A stretch of 35,103 nucleotides of DNA from Rhodospirillaceae bacterium (GTDB lineage: Bacteria > Pseudomonadota > Alphaproteobacteria > GCA-2731375). How positions within the stretch are numbered: the first letter of the stretch is position 1; every line of letters starts with the position of its first letter. The position numbers and the translations under genes were made by a program. The notes under the pieces are model-generated. The model had not been told where the DNA came from and did not search any database. It saw only the letters and a list, made by a program, of their open reading frames with translations. The stretch covers positions 162,580 through 197,682 of the forward strand of contig PCBT01000002.1 in assembly GCA_002731375.1 (NCBI GenBank). The letters are read 5' to 3'. This document shows, piece by piece, positions 1 through 8,910 of this stretch.

Positions 1-312
1 ATGGTGGAAAAATCCACCGCCGACTGGCTCGCCTGGCTGATCGAGAACGATATCCCCCACGGTCCGGTGCTGTCGATCCAGCAGGCCTTTGACAGCGAGC
101 AGGCGAAGGCCCTGGGCATGACGGTGGAAATGAAGGCGGGGGATGGCACGGAGATCAAATCGCCGCGCTTTCCCTGGCGCTTCAACCGGACCCCGGCCCA
201 GGTCCGCCGTCCGCCGCCCGCCGTCGGTGAACATACGGAAGAAATCCTGGCGGAATTGGGCCTGGGCGATGACCCGGAGATCCGCGCCGCTTTGTTGAAA
301 TTGGTGGAATAG
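1..312 (+). CDS. CaiB/BaiF (family III) CoA-transferase, C-terminal part
   Basis: C-terminal end of a family III acyl-CoA transferase, an enzyme class that moves CoA from one thioester to another carboxylate. The 103 residues match the usual tail: an 'IPHGPVLSIQQAF' segment (residues 18-30) where the small domain places its substrate-pocket loop, a 'SPRFPWRF' strand, and the typical ending 'GEHTEEILAELG'. Family members are about 380-400 residues, so roughly three quarters, including the nucleophilic Asp, lies before the window; the ATG at base 1 is only an internal Met. It ends 4 bases before the enoyl-CoA hydratase start, so the two are almost certainly cotranscribed. The substrate cannot be read from this part. 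Confidence 0.85.
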   Translation: MVEKSTADWLAWLIENDIPHGPVLSIQQAFDSEQAKALGMTVEMKAGDGTEIKSPRFPWRFNRTPAQVRRPPPAVGEHTEEILAELGLGDDPEIRAALLKLVE

Positions 313-316
313 TTCA

Positions 317-1120
317 ATGACACAGATCTCAATTGAAAAAGATGGCGCCGTAGCGGTGGTACGGTTCACCAATCCGCCAGATGGCTACATGGATGGCGAT
401 ACGGTGCCTGAAATCACCGTTATGCTGGACCAGGTGGAAGGCGATAATGAGGTCCGCGCCGTCATTCTGACGGGTGGCCTGCCGGATGTTTTCGTGCGCC
501 ATTATTCCGTCGTGGAGTTGGAGGCGCGGGCGCGCGGCCTGCGCGCAGATGGGGTGGAAACGGCCGATCTGACCCGGCCTGTACCCGAACGCGACCTACA
601 CCGGGATTTCCGCCGGATAGAAGACAGTCCCAAGCCATTCATCGCGGCCATCAACGGCACCGCCATGGGTGGTGGCTTTGAGCTGGCCCTGCGCTGCGAT
701 TTTCGCATCGCTCAGGACGGCCCTTATTCCATTGGCCTGCCGGAGGTCAATATCGGAATTCTGCCCGGTGCCGGCGGGACGCAACAGCTAAGTCGCATAA
801 TCGGCCAGGCCAAGACTTTGGAATTGACTTTACTCGGTAAGACTCTATCGCCCCGTGAAGCGGCGGCCTATGGCCTGGTCACCGAATGCTGTGACGGCCC
901 CGCCCTGGACCGGGCCCTGGAAATCGCACAGGAATTGGCCACGAAATCGCCTCACGCCTTGGCCTATATCAAGCATCTGGTGCGTCGAAGCGAACTGGTT
1001 GCGCCAATGGACGGTCTGGCTGCCGAGCGGACATTGTTCGCCGATCTGCTGGTGCGTGACGAGGCAGTGGAATTGATGACGGAAATGAACCGGGGCAAGC
1101 GGGACATCAGGGATCGCTAG
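317..1120 (+). CDS. Enoyl-CoA hydratase/isomerase family protein
   Basis: Crotonase-fold protein of 267 residues, a normal family length, expected to hydrate or isomerise an acyl-CoA in the cytoplasm. The oxyanion-hole segment 'NGTAMGGGFELALRCDF' starts near residue 113, followed by 'GLPEVNIGILPGAGGTQ' near 140. Both glutamates used by true enoyl-CoA hydratases align at E122 (in FELA) and E143 (in LPEV), so hydratase activity is plausible. There is a charged insertion around residues 65-100 before the oxyanion-hole motif. The ATG follows the CoA-transferase stop by 4 bases, supporting a two-gene operon. Function beyond the family is inferred. Confidence 0.9.
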   Translation: MTQISIEKDGAVAVVRFTNPPDGYMDGDTVPEITVMLDQVEGDNEVRAVILTGGLPDVFVRHYSVVELEARARGLRADGVETADLTRPVPERDLHRDFRRIEDSPKPFIAAINGTAMGGGFELALRCDFRIAQDGPYSIGLPEVNIGILPGAGGTQQLSRIIGQAKTLELTLLGKTLSPREAAAYGLVTECCDGPALDRALEIAQELATKSPHALAYIKHLVRRSELVAPMDGLAAERTLFADLLVRDEAVELMTEMNRGKRDIRDR

Positions 1121-1337
1121 CGGCTGATCTGTGAGCGGCTTTGGCAAGAAATTGTTAATTATTTCTATTCCGAAAATCTTAAATCTATAGGCCTACTTCC
1201 AAGTAGCGGGATTTTCCATGGAAGAGGCCTTTCGTTGCCAGCAACACGTTGGTCAGCGCGGTGCCTGTTCAATCATACGGAGCGATCGTCGGGCATAATG
1301 GACGGTGGTCCGAGAGCAATACGGATCAGGAACCGCA

Positions 1338-2118
1338 ATGAATAATCGCATATTGGCTTATGTGCTGGCACTGTTGGCCAACCCGATGATGCTGGTGGGC
1401 TTTCCGGCAAGCACGGACGCGGGAAAAGCGTTTTCGACCAAATGGCGTCAAGAGGCGACGAGATAGGTATTCTGGCGCTTACGAGACAAAATCCGCCGGC
1501 GGACAAGCAAATCGGCGGCGTCGCCAGGACCAAGGCCAATGTTGAGGGAGCTTTGGGTGACAGGCGCTGGGATTTGCTGCGTGATCTGCCGGTTTTTTAG
1601 AACGAGGAAGTTACGACCGGCGTCAATGCCAGGGCAGTACTGCGGTTTAGAGATGGCGGCGTGCTGAGCATCGAACTGACGCCAAGGTGGTGCTGGATGA
1701 ATATTTCTATGGCAATTCGGGTGGCGTTGTCACCTTGTTGAAGGGCACGATGCGGTTTATCTCCGGCAGGATGGGCCGTCCGGTCCTGAAAATTCAAATG
1801 CCGGTGGCGACCATTGGTATCCGTGGTACAGATTTCTGGGCTAGTGAAATTGACGGCGGTTTCGGTATCTTGTTGATGCATGGCATCGTCGATGTTTCAA
1901 ACGCGGCCGGGACCGTGACCTTGACCAAACGTTCCCAAGAAATCTTGATCTCGGACGAGACGCCGAGCCAGCCAATGATCTGGGAAGCTGGGTTGCAGGA
2001 ATTGGGCGTTGGCCGACGTTTCTTTCAGAAACGGCCCGCTTTGTGCCATGTTGCAAAAAGTCACCGAGGATATGTTCCGCTCCTGCATCTAGTTTTTATT
2101 GATGGCTCCAGGACTTGA
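1338..2118 (+). pseudogene. FecR-domain protein remnant (two frameshifts and one stop)
   Basis: Decayed gene for a secreted FecR-domain protein. The pieces lie on the plus strand in three different frames. From ATG 1338 a signal-peptide-like start (MNNRILAYVLALLANPMM) runs to a stop at 1464-1466. A second frame (about 1505-1680) carries 'IGGVARTKANVEG' and 'VTTGVNARAVLRFRDGGV', the typical opening of FecR domains, with a TAG at 1598-1600 inside it. A third frame from 1681 continues 'AKVVLDEYFYGNSGG' and 'PVATIGIRGTDFWA', the most conserved FecR-domain signature. Read across the breaks, the order is exactly that of an intact domain, so this is a broken gene rather than chance. FecR domains outside iron regulation are common in secreted alphaproteobacterial proteins; the original role is unknown. 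Confidence 0.8.
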
Positions 2119-2170
2119 GCCGGTGGCTTGAAGCGGGCACAATGTAGCCTCAATTCGGGGAGACATTGTA

Positions 2171-3019
2171 ATGGGCTATCAATCACTGGACGTGGAGCCA
2201 TTGGCTGGCGCCATGGGTGCCGTCATTCATGGTGTGGATCTGACCGCGGAATTGAGCAATCAGGCCTTTGATGAAATTCATCAAGCTTTCCTGGAATACA
2301 AAGCGGTCTTTTTCCATAGTCAGGATCTTGATCCGCATCAACAAATTGCCTTTGCCCGGCGCTTCGGGCCGATGACTATTTATCCCTTCATGGAAGGACT
2401 GCCCGAGGCGCCCGAGGCGTTTGAAATCCTAAAGACGGAGACCGACGTGCGGAACTTCGGCGGTGGCTGGCATTCGGATATGTCGTTCACCACCAAGCCG
2501 CCCCTGGGCACCATGCTGTACGCCCTGGAAATGCCCGATGCCGGCGGTGACACCATGTTCGCCAATACCGCCCTGGCCTACGATGCCCTGTCTGGCGGCA
2601 TGAAGGATATGCTGGACGGCCTTGTGGGCATCTACAGCGCGGCCCTGAAACGTGGCGGCGGACGCGCCAAATCGTTCAAGGCCGCAACGGCGATGTCGCC
2701 GAAAAATATGGACCAGGTGGAGATGGAGGCGGAGCATCCAATCGTGCGCACCCATCCCGAAACCGGACGCAAGGCATTGTTCCTGGGCAAGGGGCATACA
2801 GTCCGTTTCAAGGACATGACGGAAGAGGAAAGCCTGCCCTTGATCAACTATCTGGTGGACCATTGTGTACGCCCGGAATTTACCTGCCGCTTCTCCTGGG
2901 GTGTTGGTTCGCTGGCCCTGTGGGACAACCGCTGTACCTTGCACTTTGCCATTGATGACTATCCCGGCCAACGCCGGCGCATGCGCCGGTTGACGGTCGA
3001 GGGCGATACGCCCGTCTAG
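2171..3019 (+). CDS. TauD/TfdA-family Fe(II)/2-oxoglutarate dioxygenase
   Basis: Cytoplasmic non-haem iron dioxygenase of 282 residues, the usual TauD length. The iron ligands are visible as the HxD pair H101/D103 in 'GGWHSDMSF' and the distal histidine H258 in 'DNRCTLHFAIDDY'; the 2-oxoglutarate-binding arginine lies in the following 'RRRMRRLTVEG' (about residue 270). The start at 2171 follows a clear GGGGAGA ribosome site 8 bases upstream. TauD relatives hydroxylate sulfonates, aryloxyalkanoates and other small acids; no taurine transporter or other specific marker is present, so the substrate is not assigned. It is followed 27 bases later by a ketopantoate-reductase-like gene, with which it may share a transcript. 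Confidence 0.92.
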   Translation: MGYQSLDVEPLAGAMGAVIHGVDLTAELSNQAFDEIHQAFLEYKAVFFHSQDLDPHQQIAFARRFGPMTIYPFMEGLPEAPEAFEILKTETDVRNFGGGWHSDMSFTTKPPLGTMLYALEMPDAGGDTMFANTALAYDALSGGMKDMLDGLVGIYSAALKRGGGRAKSFKAATAMSPKNMDQVEMEAEHPIVRTHPETGRKALFLGKGHTVRFKDMTEEESLPLINYLVDHCVRPEFTCRFSWGVGSLALWDNRCTLHFAIDDYPGQRRRMRRLTVEGDTPV

Positions 3020-3046
3020 TGTTTTTCGAGGAAGATTTTAGAGACC

Positions 3047-4129
3047 ATGAATGAACACCAGAACGCACGGATTCTGATAATTGGCGCCGGCGCGGTCGGC
3101 GGCTATGTAGGGGCGCATTTCGCCCGTGCCGGCCATGACGTCATCATGGCCGACCCCTGGCCGGCCCATGTGGAACATATGCAAGCCCATGGCCTGCGCC
3201 TGGAAGGCATGACAGAGCCGGAATGTTTTTCCACGCCGATCCGTGCCATGCATTTTACGGATCTGCAAAGTTTGTCCAAAGAGAAGCTGGCGGACATTGC
3301 CTTTATCTGCGTCAAATCCTATGACACGCCCTGGGCCGCAGCGTTGGCGCAAAACTACCTCGCCCCCGACGGTTTCATGGTCTCCTTGCAAAACGGCATC
3401 AACGAGGACGCTATTGCCGCGGTGGTTGGGTGGAGCAAGGTTATCGGCTGTATAGCCTCAAAAATCGTGGTGGAATTGGTGGAACCCGGTTTCATTCGGC
3501 GCTCCGTCTCTAAGGGCGGGGCCGGCTATACTGTCTTTCGCGTCGGCGAACCCCATGGCCGACCTACCGCAAGGGTGCAGCGTATTCGCGACATGCTGGC
3601 CGACATCGATAGCGTCAAGATCACCAGTAATTTGTGGGGCGAACGCTGGTCCAAACTGGTGCAGAATTCCATGGGCAATGGCCTCTCGGCGGCTTCGGGT
3701 ATGTCCAACAAACAGTTCACGCAGAATGAAATTACGCGGCGCCTGTCGATCCGCCTGGCTGGCGAAGCGGTGCGGGCGGGCCAGCTACAGGGCCTGGCGC
3801 TGGAAAAAATAAGCGGTGTGGAGCCTGAAATATGGCTGGCCGCGGCCCAGGAATTGACCACCGGGGCGAATGATACCCCGGTGCTTGACGAACTGGAGGG
3901 CAAGATGCTGGTCGGCGCGGAAAACATGAGCGATACCGCCCGCCCCTCCATGGGCCAGGATATGATCAAGGGCCGGCGCACGGAGATCGAATTTCTCAAC
4001 GGCCTTGTGGTGCAGCAGGCCTCCGAATTGGGCATGGAGGCCCCCGCTAACGCCGGCCTGATCGCCGCCGTGCAATCAGTTGAGCGCGGTGAGAAGCCGG
4101 CGGCGTTGGAGAGCGTACAGGATATTTAG
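3047..4129 (+). CDS. Ketopantoate reductase (ApbA/PanE) family protein
   Basis: NADPH-dependent 2-oxo/2-hydroxy acid reductase of the ApbA/PanE family. The N-terminal Rossmann motif 'IIGAGAVGGYVGAHFA' begins near residue 11. The middle has the expected 'VKSYDT' and 'SLQNGINED' segments, and the C-terminal helical domain shows 'ERWSKLVQNSMGNGLSA', where the catalytic Lys sits. At 360 residues it is longer than typical PanE (about 300). It may reduce a substrate other than ketopantoate, perhaps one linked to the adjacent dioxygenase. No other pantothenate genes are nearby, so the symbol panE is withheld. Confidence 0.85.
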   Translation: MNEHQNARILIIGAGAVGGYVGAHFARAGHDVIMADPWPAHVEHMQAHGLRLEGMTEPECFSTPIRAMHFTDLQSLSKEKLADIAFICVKSYDTPWAAALAQNYLAPDGFMVSLQNGINEDAIAAVVGWSKVIGCIASKIVVELVEPGFIRRSVSKGGAGYTVFRVGEPHGRPTARVQRIRDMLADIDSVKITSNLWGERWSKLVQNSMGNGLSAASGMSNKQFTQNEITRRLSIRLAGEAVRAGQLQGLALEKISGVEPEIWLAAAQELTTGANDTPVLDELEGKMLVGAENMSDTARPSMGQDMIKGRRTEIEFLNGLVVQQASELGMEAPANAGLIAAVQSVERGEKPAALESVQDI

Positions 4130-4141
4130 CCGCCAGCTGCC

Positions 4142-4906
4142 TTAGCCATAGAGTTCATGCAAACGCCGCATGCCTTTGATCCAGCGGTCGTAGTCGCCGG
4201 TCTTGCGCTGCATGTATTCAAGGACCTGTGGATGAGGCAGGCATAGGAAGCGCTCCTCGGCCAGGGTTTGAATGACTGTTTCGGCCAGCTCCTCGGCCTC
4301 CATCATGCCGTCGACACCGGCGACGCCGCCATTGTCCAGGCCTGCCGTCATCGCCGTGCGCACCGCCTGCGGACACAGTACCGAGACCTTGATACCCCGG
4401 TTACCGTATGTGATGGACAGCCATTCGGCGAAGCCAATGGCGGCATGCTTGGTTGCCGAATAGGTTGATGATCCAATCTGGCTAAGCAGACCGGCGGCTG
4501 AGGAGGTGTTCAGGAGATAACCGCCACCCCGTTCGATCATCGCGGGCACTACGGCACGGGCGGCATAGACATGGGACATCAGATTTACATCCCATACCCG
4601 CTGCCATTCCTCATTGGTATTCTCCAGTTCGCCAAGCACCGCGATCCCGGCGTTGGAGCAGAACAAATCGATCGCGCCAACACGGCTTTCCGTTGTCTTG
4701 ACCAGATTGATGACGTCGTCCTCAACCCCAACATTGGCGGCGATAGCCAGGCCGCCAATTTCGTTGGCAACGGCGGTTGCGCCCTCTTCGTTCAGATCAG
4801 CGACGACGACCTTGGCGGCACCCTCGGCGGCGAAACGTCGAGCCAGGGCCCGACCAATGCCGCTGGCCCCGCCAGTCACGACAATGTTCTTGTCCGTTAC
4901 TTGCAT
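4142..4906 (-). CDS. SDR family oxidoreductase
   Basis: Classical short-chain dehydrogenase/reductase, 254 residues from the chosen start. It has the cofactor motif 'TGGASGIG' (residues 11-18), the 'CSNAGIA' strand, and the catalytic Ser and Tyr-x3-Lys in 'NTSSAAGLL' and 'TYSATKHA'. The frame stays open to 4957, but the ATG at 4906 has a GGGAG site just upstream and begins where SDRs normally begin, so the shorter start is preferred. It points away from the methyltransferase gene at 4975, sharing a 68-base divergent promoter region, and converges on the ketopantoate-reductase-like gene. Substrate unknown. Confidence 0.9.
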   Translation of the reverse strand: MQVTDKNIVVTGGASGIGRALARRFAAEGAAKVVVADLNEEGATAVANEIGGLAIAANVGVEDDVINLVKTTESRVGAIDLFCSNAGIAVLGELENTNEEWQRVWDVNLMSHVYAARAVVPAMIERGGGYLLNTSSAAGLLSQIGSSTYSATKHAAIGFAEWLSITYGNRGIKVSVLCPQAVRTAMTAGLDNGGVAGVDGMMEAEELAETVIQTLAEERFLCLPHPQVLEYMQRKTGDYDRWIKGMRRLHELYG

Positions 4907-4974
4907 CTCGATACTCCCATGCTGGTTTCGCCGCAGAATAGCGGTATCATGTGTCAACGTGGAGGGGAATCTTG

Positions 4975-5802
4975 ATGACCGACAATGAAGTAGAGCGCCA
5001 TTACAGCCAGGGCGATCTGTACCGGGGAATTACCGATGCGCTGGCTGCTGCCGGGGTTGATCTGGCCAATTTGGAGCCGGAGGAACTTGATCCGGTGGAA
5101 CATTTTCACGGCCGTGGGCTGGCGGCCACGGCGGATTTGGCAGCTAGCTTGGCACCGGCACCGGAGCATGAAATACTGGATATCGGCAGTGGGATCGGCG
5201 GGCCCGCCCGTTATTTTGCCCGCACCTACGGTTGCCGCATGGTTGGCATCGATCTGACAGCCGAATTTTGCGATGTCGCGCGGCGTCTGAACGCCGCCGT
5301 CGGCTTGGCGGACAAAATCAGCATCGAGTGGGGCAGCGCAACCGATTTACCTTTTGCCGACGGCCGCTTTGACGCCGCCTATTCCCAAAATGTCTCCATG
5401 AATATCGCCGATAAGACCACACTGTTCGGCGAGGCCTATCGCGTGCTGCGCCCTGGCGGCAGCTTTGCCTTATCGGAATTGGCATTGGGTGATGGCGGCG
5501 ACGTCATTTATCCCGCTCCCTGGTCTTCCGATGGCGTGCATTCGCATTTGTTGAGCGAACAGCAGACGGTGGATGCATTGCGCGGGGCCGGCTTTGATGT
5601 TGTGTCCATACAAGATAATAGCGACGCCGTGCGTCAGTTCTTTGAGGAGCAGAAGGAAGCGGTACGCCGGGATGGTCCGCCCAAATTGGGTAATTTTATT
5701 CTCATGGGCGACAACGCCAAGGAAAAGGCCCGCAACGCTGCCCGCAATCAAATGGAAGGGCGTACCCGGCCCATCGAAATACTCTGTAGACGCGGTCTAT
5801 AG
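4975..5802 (+). CDS. SAM-dependent methyltransferase (UbiE/sarcosine-N-methyltransferase-like)
   Basis: Class I methyltransferase of 275 residues. Motif I, 'ILDIGSGIGGPARYFA', is complete. The acidic end of strand 2 is 'VGIDLT', and motif II/III segments 'DLPFADGRFDAAYSQNVSMNI' (part) and 'LRPGGSFALSE' follow. The long N-terminal lead containing 'YSQGDLYRG' and the overall order resemble sarcosine/dimethylglycine N-methyltransferase-like and UbiE/Coq5-like enzymes, but the acceptor cannot be named. The ATG at 4975 is chosen over an upstream GTG at 4951 because GGAGGGG lies just before it. The gene is divergent from the SDR at 4142-4906. Confidence 0.88.
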   Translation: MTDNEVERHYSQGDLYRGITDALAAAGVDLANLEPEELDPVEHFHGRGLAATADLAASLAPAPEHEILDIGSGIGGPARYFARTYGCRMVGIDLTAEFCDVARRLNAAVGLADKISIEWGSATDLPFADGRFDAAYSQNVSMNIADKTTLFGEAYRVLRPGGSFALSELALGDGGDVIYPAPWSSDGVHSHLLSEQQTVDALRGAGFDVVSIQDNSDAVRQFFEEQKEAVRRDGPPKLGNFILMGDNAKEKARNAARNQMEGRTRPIEILCRRGL

Positions 5803-5909
5803 CATTCAGGGATCGGATGGTGCAGGGATATTGCAATTATTATGTGCCGGATATAATGTAATTCATATGTTACTTAACCGCCGGTAATTTGGTTGCGATA
5901 TGATTGAAC

Positions 5910-6398
5910 ATGGCTGCGGCGGATCGTACACGTTTCAAGACTCAACGGAACCCGGATTTAGGAAGTCTATAGTCTCCGCTTTGGCGTGGAATACATGAAT
6001 TCTGGCTGGCTTTGTGCGTCGATGGGAGACTGCCATCTCGCGCCAAAATTTCCCCTCTGGATCTGACCGCAGGGTTGCTGCCCTTTCTCGCGATGGCCGA
6101 TATTCTACGTGAGGGCGAGAAGCTGCGCTTTCGCTGGCGTCTTGTTGGCACCCATATCACCGAAAAGACAGACCGGAATGTAACGGGCCTATATTTCGAG
6201 GATATATATGACGGCGCCAATCACGATGTCCTCGTCGCGGCTTATGTCTGGATGGCGCAAAATTCGAAATCCTTACGCTGGTTCGAAAATTCCGAGTTCG
6301 TGGAGAAAGACTGGCTAGCTTTCGAATGCGCCGGAATGCCCTTGGCCAGTGACGGCAAGACCGTCGATAAGCTGCTTGTGGGTATGTTTTTTGCTTAA
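5910..6398 (+). pseudogene. PAS_5-family protein interrupted by an in-frame TAG
   Basis: Single-PAS protein of the PAS_5 family common in Rhodospirillales. One frame reads from ATG 5910 (MAAADRTRFKTQRNPDLGSL), hits TAG at 5970-5972, and then continues without a shift into 'SPLWRGIHEFW', 'GRLPSRAKISPLDL', 'FRWRLVGTHITEKTDRN' and 'VTGLYFEDIYD', the conserved PAS_5 order. The TAG falls inside the first conserved helix region, between the start-proximal residues and the W...LPSR block. The only alternative start downstream is TTG at 6012, which would drop the first helix and has no evident ribosome site. It is therefore called a single-lesion pseudogene; a shortened protein from 6012 to 6398 is possible. 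Confidence 0.72.
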
Positions 6399-6614
6399 TA
6401 AGACGATTAGCCGCGGCATGCTCTAGCAGTCCGGGAATCCATCCTCTGTTACCGTCGAATGGAACAGCGCCCCGCCTTGACCTATATGTGCCGGCATGGA
6501 CCTTGGCGTGCCTAGGCGTCACGGATATCGGTCAAGACAGGCTTCGATTTGCAAGTTATTCTGCGCCCTGGAAAGTATGGCGATGGAAATCGAATTGTTG
6601 GAAGTATTTGCGTA

Positions 6615-7649
6615 ATGAGCACTAAATTCGGCCGCTTGTCGGAATACCCCCGCGTCCCACTCTCGGTGCTGCCGACGGTGATACAGCCTGCGCCAAGGCT
6701 GTCGACGGAGCTTGGCCTGAACCTATACGTAAAGCGGGATGATATGACCGGCCTGGCCTTTGGCGGCAACAAGACCCGGCAGTTGGAATTTTACTTTGGC
6801 GCGGCCCAGGCCCAGGGCGCCGATACCGTCGTCATTACTGGTGCGGTGCAATCGAACTATGTACGTGTGGCCGCCGCCGCCGCCGCCCGCCTGGGCATGG
6901 ACATGCATGTTCAGGCAGAGGAACGGGTGCCCGACGTGGATGCTACCTACCGCCAGTCGGGCAATGTTCTACTAGGTGATTTGCTGGGTGTTCACCGCTA
7001 TGCCTACCCTTTAGGCGAGGACGAGGATGGCGCAGACAGGGCCGTGCAGGCCATTGCCGAGGGCCTGCGGACCGAGGGGCGAAAGCCTTATGTCATCCCC
7101 CTTGCGCCCGGCCATCCGCCGCTTGGTGCGCTGGGTTATGTCCTGGCGGCTGGTGAAATCGTGGTGCAGTTGCAAGCCAACGGCACCAGGATCGATGCCA
7201 TGATCATAGGGTCGGGCAGTGGTTTCAGCCACGCGGGCCTGTTGTTCGGCTTGCGTGCCCTGGGCCAGGACATAGCGGTGCATGGCATCTGTGTGCGCCG
7301 GGACGCGCAGGCACAGACGGTGCGGATCGGCCTGCAATGTGCGGAACTGGCTAGAATGCTGGGTCTGCAGGATGTGGTTTCGGAACAGGATATAAATCTG
7401 TTCGATGGGGTGTTGGCGCCCGGTTATGGTCAGCTGAATCCGGCCACTGCGGACGCGATCGTTCTGGCCGCGCGCTGCGAGGGCCTGTTCCTGGACCCAG
7501 TCTATACCGGCAAGGTAATGGCCGGGCTGATGGCATTGGCCGCGAACAAAACCTTCCCCGAAGGTGGCAACGTTCTGTTCCTGCACACCGGCGGTACCCC
7601 GGCCGTTTTCGCCTATGGCTCGCAGTTGCAGCACTGGGTCGAACCTTGA
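6615..7649 (+). CDS. PLP-dependent D-cysteine desulfhydrase / ACC deaminase family protein
   Basis: Fold-type II pyridoxal-phosphate enzyme, 344 residues. Members remove H2S from D-cysteine or deaminate 1-aminocyclopropane-1-carboxylate and related amino acids. The PLP lysine is K53 in 'GGNKTRQLEF', followed by 'GAVQSNYVRVAAAAAA', the conserved QSN segment that binds the cofactor and substrate. The C-terminus has the phosphate-binding-like 'GSGSGFSHAGLLFGL' and 'HTGGTPAVFAY' blocks expected for this family. The start is placed at ATG 6615 (MSTKFGRLSEYPR), where the family normally starts, although the frame is open to 6549. Whether it is a desulfhydrase or a deaminase cannot be decided by eye. 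Confidence 0.88.
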   Translation: MSTKFGRLSEYPRVPLSVLPTVIQPAPRLSTELGLNLYVKRDDMTGLAFGGNKTRQLEFYFGAAQAQGADTVVITGAVQSNYVRVAAAAAARLGMDMHVQAEERVPDVDATYRQSGNVLLGDLLGVHRYAYPLGEDEDGADRAVQAIAEGLRTEGRKPYVIPLAPGHPPLGALGYVLAAGEIVVQLQANGTRIDAMIIGSGSGFSHAGLLFGLRALGQDIAVHGICVRRDAQAQTVRIGLQCAELARMLGLQDVVSEQDINLFDGVLAPGYGQLNPATADAIVLAARCEGLFLDPVYTGKVMAGLMALAANKTFPEGGNVLFLHTGGTPAVFAYGSQLQHWVEP

Positions 7650-7737
7650 GCTCAGTTCACTTCCGCTGGCCTGACTGGTGGCGTAATATGGGCGGCAAAT
7701 TTTTGACCTTCGATTTGATGTAAAGCGTTTTGAGAGG

Positions 7738-8868
7738 ATGAGTAATAACATGCCGACCGCACCAATGGCAGGGATCCGTGTCGTCGATTTTACCACCGTG
7801 ATCGCCGGACCCTATTGTACCCGTTTGCTTTCTGATTGTGGCGCCGAGGTCATCAAGATCGAGTCCGAAGCAGGCGATCTTATTCGCGCCGTGCCGCCCA
7901 TCAGCGATGGCGCCAGCTCTTATTTCGCCCATCTCAATTGCGGCAAGAAGAGCGCCGTGCTAGATCTGCGTAGCGAAGATGGCCTATCTGCGGCCAGGAA
8001 ACTGATTGCCAGTGCCGATGTCGTAGTGGAGAATTTTCGCCCCGGCGTGATGAAGCGCCTGGGCCTTGATTATGCGACGCTGGTGGCGGATCATCCGGAT
8101 TTGATCTATTGCGCCATATCCGGCTTTGGCCAAACCGGTCCGCGCGCCATGGAGCCCGCCTATGCGCCGATGATCCATGCGGGTAGCGGCTTGGACTTGG
8201 CGCAGTTGCAGTATCAGGATGAACTGACCCGGCCTGAAACATGCGGCGTATACACGGCGGATGTAATGTCCGCGATTTTTGCCTTCGGCGCCATTCAGAC
8301 CGCTCTCTTGGGTAAGGAACGCAATGGTGTCGGCCAGTTCGTCGATGTGGCGTTGATGGACTCTGTCATTAGTCTGCTGGTTTATGAATGCCAGCTGGCG
8401 CAGTTTCCCGATGCGCCGAAACGGATTTTGTACCCTCCGACCGCCGCCTCGGACGGTTTCATCATCATCACACCCATCGGTCAGAGAATTTTCGAGGACA
8501 TGGCCGATGCCATGGGCCATCCGGAATGGAAAACTGATCCCCGTTTCATCACCGCCCCCAATCGGCGGGAGCATTGGGACGAAGTGATCGCATGCATGGA
8601 AAGCTGGACCTCCACCCGGACCGCCCATGAATGTGAAAATTATATGATCGCTGCCGGTGTGCCCTGTTCACGTTATAGGACGGTGGGTGAGGCCATGACC
8701 GATGCGCATAGCGTGGCCCGCGGCGTGATGACGAAGGTGGAAGATGCGGATGGAGGCTTCCTGGTGCCCAACCCGCCTTTCAAATTCGGCGACGGCATGG
8801 TTGGCGTCGTCCCCTCCGCGCCGGGCCTGGGGGAGCACACGGACGAATTGCTGGCCAGCCTGGAGTGA
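7738..8868 (+). CDS. CaiB/BaiF (family III) CoA-transferase
   Basis: Complete family III CoA-transferase of 376 residues. The N-terminus has 'GIRVVDFTTVIAGPYCTRLL' and 'GAEVIKIES', the CoA-binding Rossmann start, then 'LDLRSEDG' and 'VVENFRPGVMKRLGLDY'. The Asp that forms the acyl-aspartyl intermediate is probably D175 in 'VYTADVMSAIFA'. The C-terminus ends with 'GLGEHTDELLASLE'. Two ATGs compete: 7738, which directly abuts GAGAGG, and 7750, about 12 bases beyond it; neither spacing is ideal. It stands alone between the PLP enzyme and a convergent gene, so the donor and acceptor acids are not evident. Confidence 0.92.
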   Translation: MSNNMPTAPMAGIRVVDFTTVIAGPYCTRLLSDCGAEVIKIESEAGDLIRAVPPISDGASSYFAHLNCGKKSAVLDLRSEDGLSAARKLIASADVVVENFRPGVMKRLGLDYATLVADHPDLIYCAISGFGQTGPRAMEPAYAPMIHAGSGLDLAQLQYQDELTRPETCGVYTADVMSAIFAFGAIQTALLGKERNGVGQFVDVALMDSVISLLVYECQLAQFPDAPKRILYPPTAASDGFIIITPIGQRIFEDMADAMGHPEWKTDPRFITAPNRREHWDEVIACMESWTSTRTAHECENYMIAAGVPCSRYRTVGEAMTDAHSVARGVMTKVEDADGGFLVPNPPFKFGDGMVGVVPSAPGLGEHTDELLASLE

Positions 8869-8910
8869 AATAAGACTTTAATTTCTGGGCTCCAAGCCCT
8901 GCGACATGGT

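Noticed and set aside
1121-1337. Small gene or RNA after the enoyl-CoA hydratase gene
   Set aside because: AT-rich stretch without a convincing reading frame, hairpin with T-tract, or known RNA pattern.
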